Below the pieces are notes generated by a model. That model did not search any database, was not told the origin of the DNA, and saw only the letters and a list, made by a program, of their open reading frames with translations. From the NCBI GenBank assembly GCA_013335845.1, contig JAAXUU010000041.1, positions 1,579-8,525 on the forward strand: DNA of 6,947 bases. Reading direction: 5' to 3'. Origin of the DNA: Actinomycetota bacterium. GTDB taxonomy: Bacteria > Actinomycetota > Coriobacteriia > Coriobacteriales > RUG844. A program made the position numbers and the translations under genes. Positions 1 to 5,231 of the stretch are shown piece after piece. How positions within the stretch are numbered: position 1 is the first letter of the stretch; every line of letters begins with the position of its first letter.

Positions 1-30
1 CAAGATACATCAATATCGGTAATGAAATTC
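1..30 (+). repeat. 30-bp direct repeat, copy 1 (putative upstream activator site)
   Basis: These 30 bases are identical, base for base, to 1011-1040. The element begins CAAGATACAT and ends ATGAAATTC. The next bases diverge (ATTTGG here, TATTTT in copy 2), so the right border is sharp. The left border is unknown because the window starts here. Relative to the start site predicted at base 85, the repeat spans about -84 to -55, a usual position for an activator site. It contains a short inverted motif, GATA-6 nt-TATC. The repeat is seen directly; the activator role is inference. Confidence 0.8.
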
Positions 31-71
31 ATTTGGCGTCACTCTTGGTTATTTCCAAAAGGTGGGTTCGT

Positions 72-85
72 TATAATGTTTGCTG
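72..85 (+). promoter_or_regulatory. Predicted promoter of the membrane-protein gene (-10 TATAAT)
   Basis: A perfect TATAAT lies at 72-77, giving a predicted start near base 85. No good -35 box sits 16-18 bases upstream (49-54 reads TTATTT). The nearest TTGGTT, at 45-50, would leave a 21-base spacer. A perfect -10 with a poor -35, plus an upstream repeated element, suggests an activator-dependent promoter. The second promoter at 1083-1096 has the same architecture. Confidence 0.6.
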
Positions 86-108
86 TGGCAAACACCACAG
101 CAAACATT
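75..108 (+). repeat. 14-bp perfect inverted repeat over the -10 and start site (putative operator)
   Basis: The left arm 75-88 (AATGTTTGCTGTGG) is the exact reverse complement of 95-108, with a 6-base spacer CAAACA. It overlaps the end of the -10 box and the predicted start, a typical repressor position. If transcription starts near 85, only the inner GTGG/CCAC pairs would be in the RNA, so the long palindrome more likely works as DNA. Only the inner core GTGGCAAAC(A/G)CCAC is kept in the second leader (1096-1109). The outer arms resemble the palindrome at 961-991. Confidence 0.65.
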
Positions 109-113
109 TGATA

Positions 114-140
114 CCGGTTACTATCCTGCAAGTAAACCGG
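114..140 (+). promoter_or_regulatory. 5' leader stem-loop, copy 1
   Basis: CCGGTT (114-119) pairs with AACCGG (135-140). The stem extends by A120-T133 and C121-G132 across a single bulged A134, leaving a 10-base loop. It lies between the predicted start and the ribosome binding site. The second leader forms the equivalent stem at 1125-1152 with different bases: C115-G139 here is T1127-A1150 there, a compensatory change. This supports a conserved RNA structure, though from only two copies. Confidence 0.5.
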
Positions 141-154
141 CACAAAAGGAGAAT

Positions 155-161
155 GAAGGGG
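155..161 (+). promoter_or_regulatory. Ribosome binding site deciding the start at 170
   Basis: GAAGGGG at 155-161 lies 8 bases before the ATG at 170. It favours that ATG over the in-frame TTG at 80, which lies upstream of the predicted transcription start and inside the promoter palindrome. Confidence 0.6.
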
Positions 162-169
162 TTCTATCC

Positions 170-886
170 ATGTCGTTCGTTCCTGTGCTCATCATTACCA
201 TAATTACCGTTATCGTACTTCAACCGGTATTACGAAAACAACCTGTTGTGTTTTACGCGTTAGCGCTCATGCTTGACGTGGTTCTGTTTGCGAGTACGGT
301 GATTTCGTTTCCTCACCCTGTCGATCAAACTCTTATTCTCTCTATGCGCCGTGCATTTTTACCGCTTGCTTTGTTCGTTATCGTGATGTTCACAGGGGTC
401 TTTGGAAGAACTTCAAGAATACGCGCGCTGCTCCAGCCCATACGTGGATATCTTTCTGTGATTGCGTGTTTGCTCATGGTAGGGCACGTCGTATCGTATT
501 TTCTGCCATACGTATCAGGTCTATTAAAAGGTTTGTTACCCATTTCGGTTGCCGTGGCGATTATAACCGGAATTTTGCTCACCTTGTTCGTGGTCGTCCT
601 AGGCGCCACTTCCTTTGATTTCATAAAGATGCGCATGTCGCGTGATTCGTGGCGGAGCGTACAAAAATGTTCATATGCTTTCTTCTTTCTCATATATACG
701 CACATCGCTTTGCTTATCGGTACTGCCGTAATTTATGGTAGGTCGACGGTCATATCAGGCAGTACGTCTACTTCTGCATTTTCGAATATCCTTGTCTATA
801 CGGGCTTGTTTGCGTTTTACGCGATTCTGCGTTTGGCTCGCAATATGATCGACCGTAAATCTCAAAAGCAAATAGCTCGCTTGTAA
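170..886 (+). CDS. Ferric-reductase-like polytopic membrane protein (putative heme-b electron-transfer partner)
   Basis: This is a 238-residue integral membrane protein with about six or seven hydrophobic segments (roughly residues 4-21, 26-46, 62-78, 95-114, 124-145, 168-188, 204-222). Two histidines fall in membrane segments, H106 (VGHVVSY) and H178 (IYTHIALL); a third, H49, is in a loop. The spacing, the arginine pair R60-R61 before a helix, and the W161-R-x-x-QK stretch before the H178 helix recall the ferric-reductase-like transmembrane domain (FRE/MsrQ-type), whose histidines bind heme b. That assignment is from general resemblance. No flavin or NAD domain is present, so it would pass electrons to a partner protein. 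The gene is monocistronic but has a diverged copy of the promoter and leader of the molybdoenzyme operon, so joint expression and possibly a quinol-oxidising or anchor role are inferred. It is AT-richer than its neighbours: 25 of 60 bases are G/C at 481-540. An unrelated small membrane protein is the alternative. Confidence 0.7.
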   Translation: MSFVPVLIITIITVIVLQPVLRKQPVVFYALALMLDVVLFASTVISFPHPVDQTLILSMRRAFLPLALFVIVMFTGVFGRTSRIRALLQPIRGYLSVIACLLMVGHVVSYFLPYVSGLLKGLLPISVAVAIITGILLTLFVVVLGATSFDFIKMRMSRDSWRSVQKCSYAFFFLIYTHIALLIGTAVIYGRSTVISGSTSTSAFSNILVYTGLFAFYAILRLARNMIDRKSQKQIARL

Positions 887-960
887 CCTTAAGAGGTTTT
901 CGTCGTATAAAGGGATGTTCTTTGTTAAAAGAAAACTATGACACCGGTATAGAGTGCTCT

Positions 961-991
961 TTTGCTGCGGTCATGCAAACGTTGCAGCAAA
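961..991. repeat. Inverted repeat in the intergenic region, related to the palindrome at 75-108
   Basis: TTTGCTGC (961-968) is the exact reverse complement of GCAGCAAA (984-991). The 15-base loop contains GCAAACGTTGC, which can itself fold. Left-arm bases 961-970 match 79-88 in 9 of 10 positions, both right arms contain CAGCAAA, and both centres contain CAAAC. There is no run of T after the right arm, so a classical terminator for the upstream gene is unlikely. It ends 19 bases before the second 30-bp repeat, so a regulatory role is plausible. The rest of 887-1010 shows nothing else I can name. Confidence 0.45.
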
Positions 992-1010
992 TGTGAGCCA
1001 AGCGGTTAGT

Positions 1011-1040
1011 CAAGATACATCAATATCGGTAATGAAATTC
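1011..1040 (+). repeat. 30-bp direct repeat, copy 2 (putative upstream activator site)
   Basis: Identical to 1-30 over all 30 bases. It spans about -85 to -56 relative to the start predicted at 1096, almost the same offset as copy 1. The flanking promoter sequence has diverged strongly, so perfect identity here implies either selection on a binding site or local gene conversion. The regulator that would bind it is not in the window. Confidence 0.8.
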
Positions 1041-1082
1041 TATTTTGCAACGTCCCTTGTTTTCGCCGACTAGGAGGGTAGT

Positions 1083-1096
1083 TATAATGCTCTCCG
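1083..1096 (+). promoter_or_regulatory. Predicted promoter of the molybdoenzyme operon (-10 TATAAT)
   Basis: A perfect TATAAT is at 1083-1088, with the start predicted near 1096. As in the first promoter, no proper -35 is found at the usual spacing (1060-1065 reads TTTTCG), and the nearest TTGTTT, at 1057-1062, is 20 bases away. The distance from the 30-bp repeat to the -10 box differs from copy 1 by only one base. Confidence 0.6.
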
Positions 1097-1109
1097 TGGC
1101 AAACGCCAC
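1096..1109 (+). promoter_or_regulatory. GTGGCAAACGCCAC palindrome at the transcription start
   Basis: This 14-base element matches 85-98 at 13 of 14 positions and lies exactly 7 bases after the -10 box in both promoters. It can pair as GTGGC/GCCAC around AAAC. It could be a repressor operator overlapping the start, or a 5'-terminal RNA hairpin that stabilises the transcript. The conservation is seen; the function is inferred. Confidence 0.55.
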
Positions 1110-1124
1110 AAACAATCTGTTGAT

Positions 1125-1152
1125 ACTGGTTATTAGCCGGCAAGTAGCCAGT
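1125..1152 (+). promoter_or_regulatory. 5' leader stem-loop, copy 2
   Basis: Bases 1125-1134 pair with 1143-1152 over 10 pairs, including two G-U pairs (T1130-G1147 and T1133-G1144), around an 8-base loop AGCCGGCA. The structure is equivalent to 114-140 in the other leader and keeps pairing despite base changes. It ends 14 bases before the AAGGAGG ribosome binding site, so it could influence translation or mRNA stability. Confidence 0.5.
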
Positions 1153-1166
1153 GCAGAGGGAGAAAG

Positions 1167-1173
1167 AAGGAGG
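1167..1173 (+). promoter_or_regulatory. Ribosome binding site deciding the start at 1178
   Basis: AAGGAGG at 1167-1173 lies 4 bases before ATG 1178. It favours that codon over the in-frame GTG at 1151, which sits in the leader stem and would put a charged extension before the Tat signal. Confidence 0.75.
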
Positions 1174-1177
1174 ATTA

Positions 1178-3676
1178 ATGAGGACATCTCTATCTCGTCG
1201 TACTTTCCTACAAGGAACAGGCGTTGCTGTAGCCAGCGCTGCTTTCGTTGGCACGCTTGCTGCTTGTGGCAAAGACGATATGCAGAATCTTGAGACGAAT
1301 CAGGGTGTAGAGGAAGTTGGGGACGAGTTCTTCTGTACCTGTTCTTGGAGTTGCTCATTCTGTCAATACAATATCTACGTGCGCGACGGTAACGTAAGTA
1401 ACATGAAGCCGAAAGCTGATTATCCATTCCGCACATGCTTGAAGGGCAAGTCTCGCGTTACGCGTACCTATTCAGAGGCTCGTATCCAGTACCCGATGAA
1501 GCGTGTTGAAGGTACTGAGCGCGGAGCCGGTCAATGGGAGCGCATTACCTGGGAAGAAGCAGGCGAGCTCGTTGGCGAACAGTGGAAGAAGACTGAGGAA
1601 ACCTACGGCCCACTTGCAAACTCAATCTACATGGGCGGCGGCGGCGCGCAGGGCTCCCTACATGGTTCATCGGGTTTGATTATGCGTATGTTCAATGCTA
1701 CAGGCTGCACCAAGTGGGATTATTCTTTCGATGCTGCAACCAACGTTGGCTTGACACGTGGTGGTTTGCAGTGGTTCGATCAAAGCGAACCTGCCGACTT
1801 TGTCAACTCGGATTACATCGTGTTGTTCGGCGGCAATCCGATCTTCGCACAGATTCAGATGGGCAAGTTCTTGTTCGACGCCCAGGACGCCGGTGCAAAG
1901 ATCATTGTTGTCGATCCGCATTTCTCGGCAACGGCCGCTAAAGCGGACAAGTGGGTTCCGGTTAGCATGGGTAACGACACAGCACTGTTCCTAGGTCTCA
2001 TCAAACGCTTCATCGACGAAGGGACCTTCGCTGCTGATTTCGTACTTAACAACACCTGTGCACCTTATTTGATTGATGCCGCAACAGGTCTTTACGCTCG
2101 CGGCAGCGCGTTTGGCGAGGGCATGCATGTCGGTCCTCCTTTCTGGGTCACCGGCCAGCCAACCGAAATCGATGCGATTATGGTCTGGTCCGAAAGTGAA
2201 GGTAAGCCTGTACCTTTCGACACATGCAAGGATCCGGCTTGGAGTTGCCCTGATAGCACGTACGTCACCGCATGGGATAAGTTCAAGGATCATGTCTCTG
2301 AGTGGACGTTCGATAAGGTCACTGCTGCTTGCGATATCTCGCAGGAGGATTTCGACTTCCTTTACAACGCATTGCAACCTGAAAACAAGGTTGCTCACTA
2401 CATCAATTTCGGCACCGGTGCTTATGAGAATGGCTTGCACGCTGGATACGCCATGACTGCACTTATCGCTATGACGGGCAACTTCGGCGAGCCGGGTCGT
2501 TCCGTAGGCGGTTTCGATATGATGTACGGTAACTTCTTCGGTCATGCATCTTCAGTACCTTCAAACGGAAAGATGGTCAGTTCTGTGACCTTCCTCGCTG
2601 CTTGCGACATCTTGAATTCCGGTGTATTGGCAGGCGAGCCATATCCGGTTAAGACTCTTTGGGTATCCCATGGCGGGTTGATCGGTGGCTCCGTCAATTC
2701 AAATCGCGTGAAAAAGGAATTCCTCGATAAGATGGAAATGATCATTGTCGAGGATAACTATCTGACCGACACAGCGCGCTATGCTGATATTCTTTTACCC
2801 GCATGCGATATGTACGAATTCGAAGACGTCGTACCGCTGGGCCACATGAAGACGGTCCGTTTGTCCGAGAAATGCATCGAACCCATGTATGAAGCCAAAC
2901 CTGATGCGGAAATCGCACGCTTTATGTCCGAGTACATCGGTGTTGGTGATATCGTCAATGAAATCGACAATGATACTTGGTGGAAGGGCACCTTCGACGA
3001 CGTTGCAGCAGCGGTAGAGCACGGCATCAGCATGGCGACATTGCGCGAGCAAAAGGAAATGCGTTACGTTGATGAGGATGTCTATGTGGGCAACGTCGGC
3101 TTAAAGAACTTCATTAGTGAAACCGGTCGTTTGATGTTCTATGTTGACGCACCTGCTCCACGCACAGCTTCCAACTACGACACCTCAAACGTCGAGCGCG
3201 AGCAAATGCCGACATACTTCGAAAACAAGGTCACAGGTGTTAACAGTGAATATGCTGCGGAATATCCGCTGACCTGTATGTCATGGCGTAATCCTTCTCG
3301 TGTTCATATGACGATGTTCATGGACACGTGGGCGCGCCAGTTCAATCCGAACCCACGCCTATTCATCAACCCGGCAGACGGTCAGAAATATGGCATCGAA
3401 GATGGTGCGGAAATCCTGGCATCCAACTGGTTGGGCGACTGTGTCTTGGTTGCTTCTTTCAACTCCGGTGTTCGAGAGGGTTGCACGGTTTACTACAAGG
3501 GCTATGCGGAAAGCGAGACCAAGCGTGGCTCCATGAGCGCTCTTACGACGGACTATGCCGATCCTTATGCTGTGAACTGCTCGTTCTTCGACAATCGTAT
3601 CAAGATCGAGCCTTGGGATGGCAGTGGTGCGAGTGATCCAGCGATTTTCACCCCCACTATTAAAGGCGCGGAATAG
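1178..3676 (+). CDS. DmsA-like molybdopterin oxidoreductase catalytic subunit, Tat-exported putative lipoprotein
   Basis: This is an 832-residue catalytic subunit of the DMSO reductase family, expected to reduce (or oxidise) a small substrate outside the membrane using Mo-bis-MGD. The N-terminus is a Tat signal (SRRTFLQ, residues 6-12), a hydrophobic stretch, and a lipobox LAAC with C30 as the candidate lipidated cysteine. An Fe-S motif follows: C55-x3-C59-x2-C62 and C87, with K89 just after in CLKGK; C53 is an extra cysteine. The molybdopterin domain follows. DYS at 181-183 aligns by eye with the DYS of DmsA/DorA, making S183 the likely Mo ligand. The family motif with YADILLP is near residues 525-540, and the C-terminal dinucleotide-binding domain runs from about 696 to 815. 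The ferredoxin subunit gene starts 12 bases downstream. The substrate is not determinable: DMSO, TMAO or another S-/N-oxide fits a serine-ligated enzyme, but Coriobacteriia carry many paralogues of unknown substrate. Confidence 0.93.
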   Translation: MRTSLSRRTFLQGTGVAVASAAFVGTLAACGKDDMQNLETNQGVEEVGDEFFCTCSWSCSFCQYNIYVRDGNVSNMKPKADYPFRTCLKGKSRVTRTYSEARIQYPMKRVEGTERGAGQWERITWEEAGELVGEQWKKTEETYGPLANSIYMGGGGAQGSLHGSSGLIMRMFNATGCTKWDYSFDAATNVGLTRGGLQWFDQSEPADFVNSDYIVLFGGNPIFAQIQMGKFLFDAQDAGAKIIVVDPHFSATAAKADKWVPVSMGNDTALFLGLIKRFIDEGTFAADFVLNNTCAPYLIDAATGLYARGSAFGEGMHVGPPFWVTGQPTEIDAIMVWSESEGKPVPFDTCKDPAWSCPDSTYVTAWDKFKDHVSEWTFDKVTAACDISQEDFDFLYNALQPENKVAHYINFGTGAYENGLHAGYAMTALIAMTGNFGEPGRSVGGFDMMYGNFFGHASSVPSNGKMVSSVTFLAACDILNSGVLAGEPYPVKTLWVSHGGLIGGSVNSNRVKKEFLDKMEMIIVEDNYLTDTARYADILLPACDMYEFEDVVPLGHMKTVRLSEKCIEPMYEAKPDAEIARFMSEYIGVGDIVNEIDNDTWWKGTFDDVAAAVEHGISMATLREQKEMRYVDEDVYVGNVGLKNFISETGRLMFYVDAPAPRTASNYDTSNVEREQMPTYFENKVTGVNSEYAAEYPLTCMSWRNPSRVHMTMFMDTWARQFNPNPRLFINPADGQKYGIEDGAEILASNWLGDCVLVASFNSGVREGCTVYYKGYAESETKRGSMSALTTDYADPYAVNCSFFDNRIKIEPWDGSGASDPAIFTPTIKGAE

Positions 3677-3688
3677 GAAGGAGTAAAC

Positions 3689-4324
3689 ATGGCTAACAAA
3701 TATGCAATCGCGGTTGACTATCGTCGCTGCATCGGATGCGGTTCTTGCGCCGTCTCCTGCAAGATGGAAAACAACGTTCCAAACGAAGTCTGGTACTGCA
3801 CGGTCAATACGTTAGGTGGTGATAGCAATGATGCGCCGGCAGGCAAATATGGCTCGAACACCATTTCCTATCAGCCATTGCGCTGCCAGCATTGCGATAC
3901 TCCGTCGTGTGTTGAGGTTTGCCCCGTCGGTGCGACTTACAAAGACGAGGAGACTGGTATCGTTATGCAAGACACCGATGTGTGCATCGGTTGTAAAAGT
4001 TGCATCGAAGCTTGCCCTTATATGGCCGTAGGCGCAGGTGTGCGCACCTATATCGGTGACACTCCGGAGTTCCTTGTCGGGTTCCCTGTAGGTAGCGGAC
4101 AAGCGCCGAACCATAAGGCAAACACGGTTGAGAAGTGCAACTTGTGCTATAGTCGCATTGCGAATGGTGAAGTTCCGGCATGCGTCGAGGGATGCCCGAC
4201 GTATGCATGTACCTTCGGCGACTTGAATGATCCGGAAAGCGATATCTCCAAGCTACTGGCAGCGCGTGAGTACGAACAGATTCTGCCTGATTCCGGTACT
4301 GGCCCGAACATGTATTTCTTGTAG
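3689..4324 (+). CDS. DmsB-like four-cluster ferredoxin subunit
   Basis: This 211-residue electron-transfer subunit should wire the catalytic subunit to its electron donor. All sixteen ligands of four [4Fe-4S] clusters are present: C14, C17, C20, C24; C66, C69, C74, C78; C99, C102, C105, C109; and C150, C153, C165, C169. No ligand is replaced by Trp as in NarH. There is no signal peptide, consistent with export by riding on the Tat signal of its partner, as DmsB does. ATG 3689 is preceded by AAGGAG (3678-3683) with a 5-base spacer, and only 12 bases separate it from the upstream stop, so the two are cotranscribed. The length is typical of DmsB (about 205 aa). PhsB/NrfC-type relatives are the alternative label. 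No DmsC/NrfD anchor gene follows. Confidence 0.92.
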   Translation: MANKYAIAVDYRRCIGCGSCAVSCKMENNVPNEVWYCTVNTLGGDSNDAPAGKYGSNTISYQPLRCQHCDTPSCVEVCPVGATYKDEETGIVMQDTDVCIGCKSCIEACPYMAVGAGVRTYIGDTPEFLVGFPVGSGQAPNHKANTVEKCNLCYSRIANGEVPACVEGCPTYACTFGDLNDPESDISKLLAAREYEQILPDSGTGPNMYFL

Positions 4325-4346
4325 TACACCGTAACAGACTGTTATC

Positions 4347-4381
4347 CGTACGGGCTGGTCGAGAAATGATCAGCCCGTACG
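4347..4381 (+). promoter_or_regulatory. Strong intercistronic stem-loop between the ferredoxin and chaperone genes
   Basis: CGTACGGGCTGGTC (4347-4360) pairs with 4368-4381 over 14 base pairs (one G-U) around the 7-base loop GAGAAAT. No T-run follows (TCCAATG), so it is not a typical intrinsic terminator. It may protect the 3' end of the upstream mRNA or lower expression of the chaperone relative to the structural subunits. Confidence 0.65.
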
Positions 4382-4388
4382 TCCAATG

Positions 4389-4421
4389 CAAGGGCGCGGA
4401 GCGTAATACCTTATGCCCTTG
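4389..4421 (+). terminator. Weak terminator-like hairpin before the chaperone gene
   Basis: CAAGGGC (4389-4395) pairs with GCCCTTG (4415-4421), followed by TTTCGTTTA. The 7-bp stem and following T-rich tract resemble an intrinsic terminator, but the 19-base loop is large and the T tract is interrupted. It could allow partial readthrough into the chaperone gene. Confidence 0.3.
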
Positions 4422-4447
4422 TTTCGTTTATCCGAAAAGGAGATTCG

Positions 4448-5080
4448 ATGGCTATCAATCAGAACCTGCCGAATATGTTCAAACTGTTCGCAGTTGCATT
4501 CCGCCCACCCTCAATCGGGGCTTGGACGGACGCTATCGTATCAGGGGCTTTGCGAGACGATATGAAGGCGTCGTGGGAGGCACTTGAGCTTTCTCAACAA
4601 CCGCTCGATGAGTTCTGCGCCTTCTTGGATTATTATGTGGGGCGAGATGTTCAAGATGTCTTACATGAAATTCGAGTTGAAGAAACTAGGCTGTTTATCG
4701 GGGAAAACCCCATTGTCGAGAATTCGGAAGGCACGTGGCGACAGCGCAAGAATGGTGTTAAGAAGCCGATTCGCATGATCAACCAACATTCGATTGCAGT
4801 GGCTGATTTCATGCGGGATTGTGGCATTGTGCGAAACGAGAAGTATAACGATTGCATCGATTATCTTGAAAACGAGTGCGACTTCTGCGGTTTTTTGGCA
4901 ACCTGCCCACAGTATCTTATCGATATGGGTCTTGACCCGTTGGATAAGCTCGATGAGTTCATCAACACGCATATGATGGAATGGGTACCAGGTTTCTGTA
5001 ATGAAGTTATTGCAGAGACAAAAGTGCCGTTCTACTCAGGCGTTTGTATTCTTATGAAGGCATTTATTCAGGAATTCTGA
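4448..5080 (+). CDS. TorD/DmsD-family cytoplasmic chaperone for the molybdoenzyme
   Basis: This 210-residue, all-helical-looking protein has the hallmarks of TorD-family redox enzyme maturation proteins, which bind the Tat signal and apo-form of a molybdoenzyme until the cofactor is inserted. Visible family motifs are VEETRLFIG at 77-85 (usual form E-Y-x-R-L-F), DYLENECDFCGFLA at 138-151, and FINTHMMEWVPGF at 171-183 (usual form H-x-x-x-W-x-P-x-F). Where many members have a PPYES-type loop after the first motif, this one has a basic stretch (WRQRKNGVKK, 97-106), which may reflect a specific partner. There is no signal peptide or membrane segment. ATG 4448 follows AAGGAG (4437-4442) with a 5-base spacer. 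It lies 123 bases after the ferredoxin gene, behind two hairpins, so it is probably in the same transcript at a lower level. Its client is inferred to be the enzyme at 1178-3676. Confidence 0.85.
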   Translation: MAINQNLPNMFKLFAVAFRPPSIGAWTDAIVSGALRDDMKASWEALELSQQPLDEFCAFLDYYVGRDVQDVLHEIRVEETRLFIGENPIVENSEGTWRQRKNGVKKPIRMINQHSIAVADFMRDCGIVRNEKYNDCIDYLENECDFCGFLATCPQYLIDMGLDPLDKLDEFINTHMMEWVPGFCNEVIAETKVPFYSGVCILMKAFIQEF

Positions 5081-5137
5081 AGCTAAGTGGCGACAACCCG
5101 ATTTAGATAGATATACATTACAAGTTCGAACATCGTT

Positions 5138-5166
5138 AGTATGCGAAAAGTGCCTTTTCGTATACT
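5138..5166. terminator. Convergent intergenic stem-loop (possible bidirectional terminator)
   Basis: AGTATGCGAAAAG (5138-5150) pairs with CTTTTCGTATACT (5154-5166) over 13 pairs, with one G-U on the + transcript and a 3-base loop TGC. It sits between the stop of the chaperone gene (5080) and that of pabC (5232), where a terminator for both strands is expected. Neither side has a clean T-run, so efficiency is uncertain. Confidence 0.5.
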
Positions 5167-5231
5167 GCGTTGTTGCAGATCTTGTCCAAGTGATGCGATT
5201 ATGTGCATACATCGCTACCCTCGCATTCTCG

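Noticed and set aside
76..111. Short ORF starting at ATG 76 (MFAVANTTANI), similar to the peptide from ATG 1087 (MLSVANATNNLL) in the other leader
   Set aside because: Both start codons overlap the -10 box, upstream of the predicted transcription starts. The similarity is explained by the conserved DNA palindrome. The lengths differ widely (11 and about 68 residues), and neither has a ribosome binding site.
80..169. N-terminal extension of the membrane protein from TTG 80
   Set aside because: It lies within the promoter palindrome and before the predicted start site. The ATG at 170 has a ribosome binding site and begins directly with a membrane helix.
1..1040. Direct repeats as ends of an insertion sequence or transposon enclosing the membrane gene
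   Set aside because: The repeats are direct, each sits at the same offset in a promoter, and no transposase or terminal inverted repeats occur between them. A regulatory duplication explains them better.
1991..2545. 184-residue open frame on the - strand inside the molybdoenzyme gene
   Set aside because: It is antisense to a well-supported gene, has no recognisable domain, and is explained by the codon bias of the + strand gene.
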